Shown one piece after another: positions 38,901-51,997 of a DNA stretch of 64,000 nt. Made by a program: the position numbers and the translations under genes. This stretch comes from Trichoplax sp. H2. Lineage: Eukaryota; Placozoa; Uniplacotomia; Trichoplacea. The stretch is taken from positions 1 through 64,000 of the forward strand of contig NOWV01000128.1 in the NCBI GenBank assembly GCA_003344405.1, read 5' to 3'. Below the pieces are notes generated by a model. The model had not been told where the DNA came from. It saw only the letters and a list, made by a program, of their open reading frames with translations, and did not search any database. Every line of letters begins with the position of its first letter. Position 1 is the stretch's first letter.

Positions 38901-41800
38901 TTTCATCTTCACTCAATGACTGAGTTGGTCATCAGATTGACCTGGAAAAGCGGTAATGGCTATGCTTACCGCTTGTAAAACCAAAAACTGATTGCAGGGA
39001 AATTCTTCAATATCCTTGATATACTCATTGGATCAACATGGATATCCAAGCTTATTCATTATAAAAATAAAAATGTCACCAATAGCAAATTCAATACCGT
39101 CATAAAGCTCGTAACGCTCGCTCGTTCAACTCCTTGCAAATGATGTTGCAAGGAATAAATCGTTCTTCCAATTTCTTTCCAACTGTGTACTACCATGGAC
39201 TCCTAGAAGAAGTCGTGGGCTTCACAGTTTCAACAACTGCGCCACCCAATGATAATAACATCAATCAAATAGGATCACAATTCTTCCTCACACCAAAAAT
39301 TCGGGGTGCAGTACAGTACACTGCACAGCGGGCCAGCAAATGGTCCAAACATTATTGCATAAAGTCGATCAAATTGAATAATTCATATTTTCAGTTAATT
39401 TGTAATGGATACGATCATCTGACTTTCCCACGTTAACCAAATTAGAGTCAGCGAATATTCCCTGACAGTGCAAATGTCCCTCAATGAAGCATCCCTATAA
39501 AGTAGGCTTCCAATTTGCTTGCTATAATGAAAGCAACCATCACAAGATAGGAATATTCATTCCAGTTTTAATAAGGGTTCATTTTTACTGTCAGGGTTGA
39601 TAGTCAATGAATCACGTTGTCCCACTGGCTACTCTATAGCGTGTATTAGAATCAGCTCATATATTCAATAGTCAAAATACGATAAAGCTGTCAATATCGT
39701 ACAATTAACCGAGAATGGCTGTATATCTACTAAGACTACACAAGGGTAATATGAATTTTATATATCTACGGAAATACTCCATCCATGGATGCCGATACAC
39801 GTACAATCTGGACAAAACTGATAACAAGAAAGAGAGATTGACGACCAACTTAATTGCACGCTGTTGACAACCATTAAGTAACAAAATAGGCTACAGAATA
39901 GGGAACAGTGTCTGCAAGAAGTTCTCCAGCAAATGTAAAGACAGCGCATTAGCAAAGCATAGAACCTTATTAAGACTTGTACATGCGAACTAATAAAATA
40001 GGACAGCAACGCTCATATTTAGAATCGATCATGGAATATTCTAGAACTTATTAGTAGTTATTACCACATAGACATACAATGAGTATTCTACAAGGTTCTA
40101 CATGCATACGAGGCTCAAATACTTGCGCATCTAAGACTGAGCCTTACGAAATCGCTCTACTAATACGATGGCAGTTGCCAATTTAAGCATACTGTATTTC
40201 GACTTTAAATACCATAATGGAACTTATAATTCAATCAATTATGGTGATCATTGCCATTGCTATTGACACAAAATCATAATTCAACATTTGCAAATCAACT
40301 CATTTAGTCCTTCTCTTGACACTGTAGTATTGAAAAACTGGGATTACACCATGATTATAAAGCAAAGTGTACGCGTCATTGGCAATACTGAAATATAAAA
40401 AATGAATAGCGATTAAATGGCGTGGCGTCATTATTTGCGTTCATAATTTTGAATCATCAACTAATAAATATTGGATAACGAAATAAAACTTGATATTAAG
40501 TAGGAAGAGTTAGAATGTATCCACCATTACAATTGTATCGCCTGTTGTTACAGGGATAATAAATAAAATTGCTGACATTTCTCTTTTCATTTTTTGATAC
40601 TTGCATTTACAAGAGGAACATACGAGTATGCTATACTGAGCGCCAGAAATACAACTTTTCTGCTAGACTTAAAGAACCTACAAATAGAAAATGACTATAC
40701 CTACGCCATGTTTCCTATTATTCAACTTTCCATTAGTATACCTGAAATGGACCAGCTGTCAAAATGTGCAACAAGGATATATTTCATAAATGCGCTATAT
40801 AGTCCCTTTACATACATCAACCACGATCCGAGTCAATCAACAACATTTTTCAATTGAATAATTGGCTCCTCAGTTTTAAGGCAAGTTATAAAGTAAGAAC
40901 TAAGACTTTCTCTTAAGGCTAATGAATCCTAAATGAATAAGACTTGGTCAGAAATGCTTCTGTCTTTCTATTAAAATGTCAGCTTTAAATTTAAATCACA
41001 CACATATACGAGAGGTACTGTGCTCTAAAATAGAGAAAGAACTAAAATCGATGCAGCTTTCTAACAAAGGAATTAGAATTACTACTACAGTATTTACGAT
41101 TTGTTGAGCTAATGGTAGCTAGTTAAAACACCACTAATCATTTAATTAATGAATCACCTTAGCAATGATGTTATTAGTATGTTTTGACAACGGATTTTCA
41201 TATTAATAATATATTACGTAAGCGTGATTGATGCATAACAATGATCCCATAGTCTCTTTATTTGTTACTAAAATGTTTAGTGATCTAGAATAATGCAACC
41301 AGTCAGCTATTTAGGATAAATCAATTTTACATACGTACAGTAGATTAACTTTTCATAACATTGCTATAAAATTGAATTCCAATTAAAAGAATTCTATTTC
41401 TAAAGCAGTCATAACGAGCTTATATTACTGATACTGCATATAAATAGATAATGGGCCAACAATAAAAGAAAAACTCCATTTAAACTTTATTAAGCTATTT
41501 TAACTAAAAGAATTTAGCTTTAAAAATTCAGTTGAATTTTGTTACTTCGTAGAAAATTATCAGCATTTTATTCTCACCATTACTTCCGCAATTAGGAAAA
41601 ATTGATTACATAACATATAGTATTACTATTATAGGCTACAGTTAAAGTCCAAACCGCGTACGGCATGGTTAACCATCAACCGCTGAATTCAATTATCAGG
41701 AAAGATATATGCAACCGTTACTTTGTATAACAAGCTTAGACGCTGGGTATAACGAATCAGCAATCATCGCTTTCAATTTTATTGATCTGCATACACAATC
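38901..41800. other. Intergenic, no gene recognised
   Basis: About 2.9 kb between the tropomyosin upstream region and the third GPCR. Open frames at 39134-39436 (+), 39758-40009 (-) and 40594-40857 (+, starting at TTG) have no recognisable domain or partner exons. A near-palindrome around GTGCAGTACAGTACACTGCA (39308-39327) belongs to the GTAC-rich family of words described upstream of tropomyosin. Confidence 0.5.
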
Positions 41801-42847
41801 ATGCCTGTAATTGTCCGGCATGCCATCAACTTAACAGTTTCAAATAATAATTTTAGTTATCATTCTAATGGCATTGATTACAATTTAATCCACACGTATG
41901 CTTCTATGGGTGCAATTCCGATCTTTTTACTCGGAGCAGTTGCTAATATTTTCATTTTATATGTCATCGCCATTTATTCCAAATTTCGGAAAAGAATTTA
42001 CAATTTAATATGCGTTACGGTAATATCTGATATACTATCAACATTGATATGCAGTATTAGTTATATTCTAGTAGTAGCAATCAATGTTCAACACTTGCTT
42101 GGTAGAGTGCTATGTAGAGTACTCGTATTTATAGTCATGACATCCTATGGTATCTCTATCTTAACGCTAAGCGCTATTGCTTTAGATCGCCTTCAAGCTA
42201 TCACAAAACCGATTACTTTTATTTACTGGAGGCGTAAATATAAAATCATGATCATCTCTCAAGTATTAATTTGGACTATATCGATAGCCGTATCATCACC
42301 CTTTTTAATCTTTATTGATACTTACCCAGATGAAGGAAAATTTTGTGATTTTCCAACTATTACAGCAGTTAATAGTCTCTTTTTTATTATATTAACATTA
42401 TGCTATTTTGTTGTTCCTTCCACTATATTCATTGTTTCATACAGCAAAATTATCAAATACATGAAAAGTTATACTCCACCGGGCCAATTAAACTTTAATC
42501 AAGACCAAAGTCAGAAAAAGAAAAATTTTATTAAAATGTTGATACTAATTACTGCTTCTCATCTTCTTATTACTTGGCCATATTTTGCTACTAATATTGG
42601 TATGGCCATCAATCGATATTCCTTAAGACAATTGCGTCAAAATCATTTTGTGTACTATTTGTTAGCCTTTTTCTCTTACGCAACAACGACGGCAGTTAGT
42701 GTGGCCAATCCATTCTTATTTTTGAAATTTGATGCGAATATCCGGGCAAAATCTTGGGAAATTATCAAACGACTTGCAATCGCTAATTGCTGCTATCCAT
42801 CAATTTCAGCAGTTACACCTATTACAGAATGTCCGGTGCCCTCATAG
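41801..42847 (+). CDS. Class A (rhodopsin-like) GPCR, unrelated to the other two
   Basis: Single exon, 348 aa, seven hydrophobic segments. The N-terminus carries two N-glycosylation sequons (N10, N17). TM1 has AN (N49), TM2 has SD (D77), and C105 at TM3 can pair with C182 in extracellular loop 2. DRL (129-131) is a near-canonical DRY. TM4 has W159 and TM5 has P206. TM6 reads TWPYF around W259-P260 in place of CWxP. TM7 has NPFLF (303-307) in place of NPxxY, and the tail has a Cys pair (CC) that could be palmitoylated. The upstream ATG context and lack of a longer in-frame extension support the start. Its motifs are closer to general peptide/amine-type receptors than those of the 14.4 and 26.5 kb pair. 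The ligand is not inferable. Confidence 0.95.
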   Translation: MPVIVRHAINLTVSNNNFSYHSNGIDYNLIHTYASMGAIPIFLLGAVANIFILYVIAIYSKFRKRIYNLICVTVISDILSTLICSISYILVVAINVQHLLGRVLCRVLVFIVMTSYGISILTLSAIALDRLQAITKPITFIYWRRKYKIMIISQVLIWTISIAVSSPFLIFIDTYPDEGKFCDFPTITAVNSLFFIILTLCYFVVPSTIFIVSYSKIIKYMKSYTPPGQLNFNQDQSQKKKNFIKMLILITASHLLITWPYFATNIGMAINRYSLRQLRQNHFVYYLLAFFSYATTTAVSVANPFLFLKFDANIRAKSWEIIKRLAIANCCYPSISAVTPITECPVPS

Positions 42848-45800
42848 TATTAAGTTCAGGAAAATTATTCTTGCCTCTTTTTCTTAATTTTTCATTTCAA
42901 GTTCTACTGTAACATCAGCTATAAGTACTTTGTGAAATTAGTACTGAATAAGGTATTGTTACATAAATATAGAAAATAATATGGCTATTAAATTCTAGAA
43001 AACAATTATTTTTCATCTTATTATATTATGGTTAATATTCGATGATTCCGACGCTGACTTCACTGCCCTATTTACAAGTAATTGGCAGTCTACTCAATCT
43101 CAAATCGTATATTATACTGCATTACTTTGATAACATGATTGGAGATTAACCCAATCACGTCATTAATTGTGAAGAAATTAATCAGGCTCTTATTAAAGCG
43201 AAGTAGTTGAATGGATACTTTCTTTGTTATGTTTAATCAAAAAGTTCGAGTAAATTGATGCGAGTTACATTGATACCTAGAAAAATGAAATATACTGTGA
43301 CAAGTTAGATTAATTCAATCAAATTGTGAAATGTAACCGTTTTCATAGAATAGCTCTGCTAGCTATCTAGTGCGTCTTTTTTTATAATACTCAATAAAAT
43401 TTACTTTAAATTGGAGATGGAATTATTTTTAATCATTTTGTACAGTTTTCATTAGTGTCTTTAAACGTATTCTATTACATCAAGCAAAGATAATAATTAC
43501 TACATAGAATTATCTTAATAAGAGTTCATCATGATTGCTGTAACAGTTAAATGATGTTTGTTAAATCATAGTAGTACAAATAATTGGACCACTTGGATTG
43601 AGCTTGTTTTGATAAAGTGGAGACGAAAAGCCTTATGACCTTTTCATGCTTTCGTGTTACTCACGCATAACGCGATAATCATCGATGATTTCAAATAGCA
43701 ACATTATAGATTTAAAAGTAGTAATTTAATGTATTTGATTACAAGTAAGACGTTGGTGAGGCTAAGCTCATACTCTTATTTCCTAAATAGCTTGTAAGCA
43801 ACTTCAGAATGATCTACTAATCCAAATTATATTTTTTTAAATTTAGATTGATTTCAAGGGTAGCAAAGCAGATTAATTAATTTATCAGTTAGACTTGACA
43901 TCTTGATGTTAATGAAATTCATAAAAATCAATAACAATAAAAAGCGTTATGATTACATTCATGATGCAGATATTTCTCGAATGTCTAAAATCAGATTGTC
44001 ATTTCTGATTCTTGCAACCGATAAATCAACCATTTTAAGAGAACTTCCGTCGGGTACCATTTGCCGGTATCGATAATATATCGTTTGTTGCAAAAATACT
44101 GTTACCTTTCAGATTTCTAGCTAAATATCCTGTGTTGTCTATTTATGGGTCTCTTTATATTATATTTAATTACTAGATTGTATAAGACGATCATTAACGG
44201 ATATAAGCTGAATTAAATCTCGTTAAGACCATAAATACGATCGATATGATTAAAAATTAAGGAGTTTATTATCCTTTCTAAGAATAATAATAATAATTCA
44301 TTCTATGAGCGTTAATATTTTTACTGAATATACAAGTAATTACAAGTTTTTAAGAAGCGCTAATATTTGTAGTTAAAGAGTTTTCGAAAGTAACTGGAAA
44401 TAAATTGGATAAAATATTTTCATAAAGTGATGGGCATCTCCAGCAGGTGCATTCTATAGCATTTTTAGTCCTATAAACTTAACTGCCATACTCACTATCC
44501 AAAAAAATGTTACAGTATTTATTATTGAAATGGTTTTGTATTTCGAATATAAATTGGAATTGTTTGCGTCATTAGCGTTAACATACTGTAGAGTTGGTAC
44601 AAGAAGGATGGTAAAAGTGATAGATTTTACTGTAGTAAAATGAAAGCTATATAGAGACAGACAGCACAGATTAAGCATGTGTAGTCGGATAGTTACTGCG
44701 AGTTAGGTTTAGCGCGGATGCTTATGGTGAGACTGGTGAAAACTTGCTATCTAAGTATACGTTAGGTGCATCATTTTTACACCGTTCGATTATTATATAT
44801 GCGATAATATCATTGATCACTATGAAATTAGATAACAGCTACAATGTAGAATATGACAATCATGGCAAAATATATAGGTGTCATAATCTAGGAACTAATG
44901 ATACTTATATAATGTATCGTACGTCTATGAAAATATATTCTGCAGTATAATATTAGAGCAAGGATCATACTCCGTTTAAAGCATACAATATAAAGTTTTG
45001 CGACATAATGCAAACAATCCGCGTATAACTTATGACGATTACTATATCTTTATAAATTTATCGAAGCATATGAGAATTATTAGTAATCGCAGCTCGAGTA
45101 ATTAATGTGATTGCAATAAATTCTACAATTAAAACGTGCATAGCGCTAAAGTTGTATTAGTTGCGTATTTTCGTTTGCAATAAGGTTAGTTGTACGTCAT
45201 TTTCTTTGCTTTTTTATTTATGCCTGTGAAATAAAATAAAAGAAAGCCTACGCGTTTCTAATAGCAATGATTGAGATTTTTATAGAAAATCCTTTGATAG
45301 CACTACAAGCCCTCTGTCTTGTGTCAATTATATAGGGTTTATGATTTTAATATACGTATATTTGTAAATACGAAATTTTTTGACTTGGTATTAGAAGTGA
45401 ACGCTTAAAGTGTTTTCATTATATTTAAAGTTTCTACAAAATATTATTCATTAACACTCTGGAAAAATAGTAGGGCTGGGTAGCACTTACCACTGTTTCA
45501 GTACGTACATTGTACCCTAGTGTCTTAATTTAAAAGATGAGTAGCATAAAGATAAATTACATTATGTAGTAACTATGTAATTAAATGCTATAGGATAAAT
45601 TTATAAGCAAAGGCGATTTCTTTGCTTTAGAAATGATTTCCGTTGCTGCATCCTTTCCCACGAAAATTAATGGCTACCATTACAATCGCATATAGCAAAT
45701 AGTTTTATAGTCAAAAAAATAAAAAATTTAGGCTACTTGAGTGCAATAACACTAGTAATGACCACAGTGTCTTATTTGTTTTCTATTATATTCAATTACC

Positions 45801-46665
45801 AGCTGGATGAAATCAAGTTAAGTGAATCTCCTTAATGTAAGTGTAGTAAGGATATAATTTAATACCTTATCACTAATTGCTATCGTAGCATTACTTTGTG
45901 ATGTAATCGTAATTTTAATGGCGGGTACGAAAACCAATTCTATTATTTCATTTTATTGATTTTACCAAATGTAATCATACGTGCTATACCTTTAGTGCAT
46001 TTTGTCCGCTGACAATATTAACTTTTCTAAGTTAATAATTTATGATAAGAGAAATTTTCCGAAAGCGGAGACAATATTTAACTTAGACAACCAGTGGTAG
46101 CCTGAATAGATTGTATATTAATGTATTAAAATATTGACAAAGATATAAATATTTTATTATCCTTTATTAACAGGATTTCATAAATATAACAACGGCAATT
46201 GCTAGCATTGTCGAATGAAGCTATGCATCGTATCCTTATCCATTTGTCAGCTAACCAATAAACATTTACTATTCCAAAGGATACTAATACCGTAGCTGTA
46301 ATATGCACAAACAAAATCTCAAAAAAAGACAGGTTATAATTACAGTGCTGAAAGTCGAAATAATCATCATTCTTTCAGTACTATTCATCCTAAAAACGAC
46401 TGCAATACTATTCATAGACGTCATTAATATTATACAGAAAAGTAACACTATACAAATTAGCCTATTTTCTTTGTCGTAATTATAGTATAAGAACGCTATC
46501 ATTCTATTGCAGTCTGCGACGATCAATTCGTTTAATCATTACAAATGGTACAGAAACGCCTAATTAAAGAATTAATAAACCAGTCGTTATTATCTTTAAG
46601 GTAAAGAAGTCATTTAGTAATCTATAAGGTGTAACTGCCTAACAGCAGCAATAATTTATTGGTAC
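42848..46665. other. Intergenic, no confident gene
   Basis: About 3.8 kb of AT-rich DNA between GPCR 3 and the 3' end of MRG15. Small open frames at 44454-44678 (-) and 44744-44950 (+) show no motif or splice partner. The only stretch with some protein character is 46126-46526 (-), listed separately. Confidence 0.5.
46126..46526 (-). pseudogene. Possible broken small membrane-protein gene
   Basis: Two overlapping minus-strand reading frames (46526-46284 and 46314-46126) are both rich in hydrophobic stretches, with putative membrane segments near CIVLLFCIILM, VIITCLFLRF and ITATVLVSFGIV. They sit in different frames that would join if one base were lost in a run of seven T (minus strand) near 46323-46330. 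I do not recognise a family. It could be a decayed receptor-like gene, a sequencing homopolymer error, or chance hydrophobic translation of AT-rich DNA. Confidence 0.2.
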
Positions 46666-49533
46666 TTAGATAAGTTTTCTATTATATTCCGGTGGTGCTG
46701 TTTCATATTCCGAAGTTAGAAATGTAGATTCATTTCGATGTATATACCTAAGGTGACGAAAATGTATACAGAATTTCAAGTTACTATTTTATCATAATAA
46801 CTACTACATATGCAAGTCCATAAAGGCAGGTGTCGATTAATAAGCATTAATTGCATAGATAATGTAAAAGTAAAGGTCTCGCTAAATTTTTCTCTACGTA
46901 CTGTGATGGATAAACAATTTACTTACATAAGTATATCATCGACGAAATGCTGTACAAGGTTTATATTTTTTTCATCTAACGTTGTATATGTCATCACATT
47001 ACCAAGCTTGACTATAAAAGGTAAAGACATTGCATAATAATATGAGTAATGCAAGCTTATCAATTCAAAGTGCTATAATCTGATCACTGATAATTCTATC
47101 CATCATTGGTTATTTAACTATCATATTACTATCGCAAGTAATCTTAACATACCAAACAATCTTAGAAGGTGCTCTGCGCCGTAAATCTGTGACAATGACG
47201 TATCTTTAGAGTTTGTCTTTAAAATCTAAGTGTAAAACAAAATAGCGGTAAATTTTTGTAAAACTTGTCGAATATTTACCGAAAAGTATGTCAGATTAAA
47301 GACTAACCTCTGCATATTGCGGACGTTCAAATTTATATAGCAGTTGGGATCCTAACATGGAATTGAAATAGGTTCGAAGTCCAAGAGTAATCTCTCTTGC
47401 TAAGCCACTACGCACAAATAACGTATTAATCAAAATATTACATCCATAATATTCACGAAATTATTATCAAGGACATAATAAAAAGTCGAAAAATTTTCAT
47501 GTGTATCCTGACCTTACAGCAGCTGGTGATCCACGCTTTTCCTTTATGTAACTGTCAAGAATGTCATCAACTGCAAATTTTCTAGGCAACTTGATCAGCT
47601 AGGTTTTAAAATATCGTATTAAAAAATTGATTGGAGTAAAATGAACGTTAGCAGAGAGCTTAAGCAACCTTCAAGAGTCGTTTTCTTACCCGTTTCTGTC
47701 TATTAATGAAATCATAATCATCGATTAACCAACGTTTCATTTCTTCTGGTAGTTTAATTTTGATTTCGCCTTTCGCTGTTACCCCGTCCTCCTGCAACAT
47801 AAATAGTACGTACGATATATTTAGTGTTTCAGTTAGGATATTATTAAGCTATGTTTACAGTTATACTATTAGCAATACGGTATATATAGATATCAAGATT
47901 TTGTAAAAATTAGTCTATTAGAAGATGAAGCACTGAAATGTAAAAATATAATATCATAATACCACTTTTTACACAAACACCAGTAAAAAAACTATTGAAC
48001 GTGAACATTACCGATTCTATGGACTGTTCATTTCTTCCTCGTTTTCTTCTGGTTGGCTCCACTCCTGTTAATAAAGTTATAAATATCTTTAAACATTACA
48101 ATATAATTAGTCATTTACTTTTCTACAGTTCCTGTAAAAACGTGTAATAAACGTCATTGGTACGGCATACTGGATGTAGCTTTATCGATAGCGGACGGTG
48201 TAGAGGCACCTTTCTCCTTTTCGCCCATCTTTTTCCTTGTTCTTCTAACATTACTGTATAAAACACATGAAATATATTGCATATAGATTATACTGTGACG
48301 GCGGTTATGGATTTCAAACTAAGCCATCGATCTCTATAGTTAACGCTAGTCAATGGACAAACGATAGTGTAACCTACGATGTCCTCGTTTTGCCTTATAA
48401 TTTACAAAGCTACACATTCAGTATTACGGATTCACAGCATAACAAGCCACAGTTAAAAGCATTGACTTACGGATAACGTAATTTTAAATCCTTCTGAAGT
48501 TGTAAATTTTCGTCGTTGTATTTTAAGACACGATCTTCCGGCACCCATTCGTCCCAACTGAAATGGGATCATTAAAAGCGTAAGCTAAACTGATACATTA
48601 TACCATTGACATTTAGCAGCTACTACACTGAATACTGGACCGTAAGTAGGGTAGTATTCTAGCGGAGACTGTATTTTAAATTTTGCACAATATCTTTCCA
48701 TTGTAGAGTTACCACCTCGTCGACTTACGAACTGTGCAAGACTAAATAAGGTAAGATGATGCGTTATTTTACTCTGGCAGTCAGGCAATATATTCAAGTT
48801 ACAGTTAGGGCAACGATTTAGATTAATGTTGTATAGAGCATATTCATCGACTCAGTCTATAGGACGGTAAATATCATGTACGTACAGCATAAGCTATCGC
48901 AAGAAACTGATAATCTAGCAAGCGTTCCATAATATTACACGTTTACATCATCCATGTTATACTGAGTCATTGTACGCGTACTGTCCAATCCTATAGAATA
49001 GACTGTCAAACTATGTGGAAAATGTGAACATGCCTAGCAGAATCAATAGTGGTTTACAAGTGACTGCAGAAATTACAACATGTATTCAAGAATGCAAGGC
49101 AATCTGACTAAGTAATCCATTTCATGATCCAATTGCAGGCATAGGGCTATACAGTATTACTTACTTTTTATTCCAACCATTGTAATGGATCAAGTATTTC
49201 ATTTTACCATTATTGTCGTCGATTTCAAATTTGATACACTAGAAAAAAGATGAAGGATAACATCATTCAATAGCAGTAGTTGATACCATGAAGGTATTCC
49301 TTTTCAAGTTGTACATGATTATTGCGCCATATTACTGTACAGTATATATCCATCATTAACCGATCAAAACTGACAACGAATCAATTCAATTCACCACCAT
49401 CATCCAGCTGCATGATACAGTCTATCAACGATAATGAATAGAGTTACGTTACCTTCGATTCATAAAGAAGCGGCCCATGATAGCATAGCACTCGTTCAGA
49501 ATCAGCAAACATTGGCTTCCCGGTGTCGGCCAT
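46666..49533 (-). CDS. MORF4L1: MRG15 / MORF4-like chromodomain protein (11 exons)
   Basis: Minus-strand exons: 49533-49453, 49238-49165, 48557-48471, 48244-48171, 48064-48012, 47791-47690, 47598-47513, 47395-47308, 47225-47153, 47011-46927 and 46747-46666. They total 885 nt, 294 aa. Residues 9-75 are the chromodomain (ERVLCYHGPLLYE, HYNGWNKNWDEWVPEDRVL); Y24, Y46, W49 and W53 fit the aromatic cage that binds methylated H3K36. A basic linker (RRKRGR, 111-116) is a likely nuclear signal. Residues 124-294 are the MRG domain (LPEEMKRWL, LLYKFERPQYAE, IYGAEHLLRLF, YETAPPEY). The family scaffolds NuA4/Tip60 acetyltransferase and Sin3/Rpd3S deacetylase complexes. The junction between exons 7 and 8 is uncertain: GT at 47512 (used here, keeps VREI) or at 47517 with a later acceptor. 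AATAAA follows the stop within ten bases. Confidence 0.96.
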
Positions 49534-51997
49534 CCTGGAGTGCAGCTAAATTCAAAAAGTTTCGCTAACCTGCCAACCAGTTGATTACGACCTAACTAAG
49601 GGTACAGCAGTTGAAATGGAGTTGGCCAGCGGTCATCTTGTACGTGATACCAATCCAACTACTGTACTCTACGGAATCGGACTGTGTATCTTCAATGTGT
49701 ATGGAGGTTGGACTTTTCTCTTTCTGGCTTAATATACCAATGTCCAATTATCCATACTTCCGTACGATCTTGGATAGATCTTGACCAGATCTCTTCACCA
49801 TGGAGACACAGTCTGATTTTTCGTGTAGTACTGTACAAGAAACGCTTTCTACTGTAGCGGGACGACAGTAGACTGTACCTGTAGTCAACATTGTACAGCA
49901 TTCGCGACTGCGCGTTGCTGCATGAACTATTTTCCTGTTTCAGATGGCGGATATGCGATATGGCGTTATAACGCGATGTGCTATAGTCCGATTGGACATA
50001 AACTAGAGTACAGTTTATATCACCTAAAATGGATCATGAGCCAATGGACACGATAGTCATTGCGGTTTGCAATGGATACTTGTCAGTTGTTTTCCATCGC
50101 TAGGTCGTAATGAAGAGCTCGCTGATTGGGCATGATTTGTTATTCAATATTGGCACAAACTAAGTTATAAGAGAATAAGACATAGACTCGTATAAGCGTA
50201 TATTTATTAGAGGTGATTCGAGATCCATATTCTGAACTAAAAAATGAGGTACGGTATCGATGGAGGCATAGGTAGCAATTATTTATTCTGTAACTTTAAA
50301 GTATGAAATGACTCATAATAAATTCCTCACTTGCACCAAGTCCGTTGCTGCACCATGTACAGTACACGATTTTGCCTTTATGATTTTTAAAGTTATCTAA
50401 CAGTACAAGATTTTAAAATCAAACCATCAATAGCAGAGGACCAATTACTCGTACTACGAATGGCAGTCTTCCAAATAATCGGTAGAACGAATATCGTAAA
50501 ATCAATCATATATCTGATTATATTGCATACGGACTGCTATCTTGCACTGCAGAAAGTATGAAAATGGTCACTGCACACGCATAAATAACAGTCCGCTGAA
50601 AAATGTTGCGGCGCTTTTTGAACCACGACGATAGACACAGTCACAAAGAACTGCTTTGGAACGTTAAACGTTATAATGAGTAATCACTAGTTCATTCAAG
50701 CTCTGCACCACTTATTGTAGATCTACGCTCGAGGCGAAAGAATGTCGCTCTAGAGTTTAACAAGAGTAGAATTTGACTTTCAGTTATTAGACACATTACG
50801 TCATGTTATATGCAGTACTAGTGGTACCCATTTAGGTTTTAGGTTTTCTACTGAGGACGATATAATGAGTAATAAATACACCAATATCAAGCATGAAGTA
50901 AAACCTTCTCAGGGTGTGGCATAAATAAAACTCTAAGAGTAGTAGTGAATGAGGAGAAGACCTCTTCCGTTTACTTAAAGGAGACTTGATGATGAGTCAT
51001 TAAACTATTGTATAATTATTATATTATATTATATTGATTTATTATTCATAAAATACAGTATTACTTTACCGACTATAGTATATTGTACTCAGTGTCATTC
51101 TGTAATTACTATTATTATTTGGTTTCCCGGATACAGAAACAAGATCGAGTATTTTCTCCTTACTTGTGGTAGCAACATAAGCTTCTGCATAGTAAATAAT
51201 AACAATATAATACAGTAGAACTATAGTATGTGCGGGAACATAGCTTAGGTCTGTCGATCTCTAGTCCCGGGGTATCACGAAGTACTTCCTACGTATACTG
51301 ATGTACATACACTGGAGGATTTGGACGGCCCATTCTATATCATATACACGCACACATGATTTGTCCGTAATTTGACGTAAATTACAGTCATTGCTGGTAG
51401 ACGTGAATGCTGGAGGGGTTCGATGGAAAAGACTGTTAATTCGGCTGACTACTAATTTGAGTGAAATATACAAGTTGAAAATGATGCTAGCAATAACGCC
51501 ATAAACCTTACGATGTCGATATTATACTAGAAATAGACAGCAACAAGTAATTTAGCGGTAAGAAGTAATTTGGGATAAAATAGCCGCGTACGAGTGCAGT
51601 ACTGCACAAGTCACGATAGAAGAACACGATCATATCGTGAATGATTATCGCACTGTACGAGAAATAATGAGCACTACGAACATCAGTCTTGCGATTATCA
51701 TCATATAACATGAATCGTTTTGTTATTATTGCATCTGCATTTTTTGGGATTTTGTAGACTAAATTTACTTACAGTTGGTCTAAATTATTTTTAAATCAAA
51801 TGAAAACAGACTCGTCTTAGTTTTATTTTATTTTATTCGTTTGGGATCAGAACATTTAGACTAGAACACCATTTTAATACAGTATACGATATTCTGCTAT
51901 TCTAAATAAGTTGATGCTATACTATGCTGAAAAAAAACATGTACTCTTATTTGCATAATTTTAAGTCCGGTTTAAAACGTCGACTGGTACCGTAACT
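49534..51997. promoter_or_regulatory. Bidirectional spacer between MRG15 and the coiled-coil gene
   Basis: About 2.5 kb between two divergently transcribed genes. The part nearest MRG15 (49.6-50.4 kb) has GTAC-centred words (TACTGTACTC at 49661, AGTACTGTACAAG at 49836, TTGTACAGC at 49888, ATGTACAGTACACG at 50356). The part nearer the coiled-coil gene has AGTACTGCAC at 51598 and CACTGTACG at 51651. A short TATTA/TATAT-rich run lies at 51009-51045. I find no gene. The open frames at 49692-49901, 51261-51473 and 51508-51711 (all minus) lack motifs. A shared promoter region is inference. Confidence 0.45.

Noticed and set aside
39134-39436. 100-codon open frame upstream of GPCR 3
   Set aside because: No recognisable domain, no partner exons, and a composition typical of random AT-rich translation; could only be kept with transcript support.
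40594-40857. 87-codon open frame (+)
   Set aside because: Starts at TTG rather than ATG, with no motif or acceptor/donor context making it an exon of a known gene.
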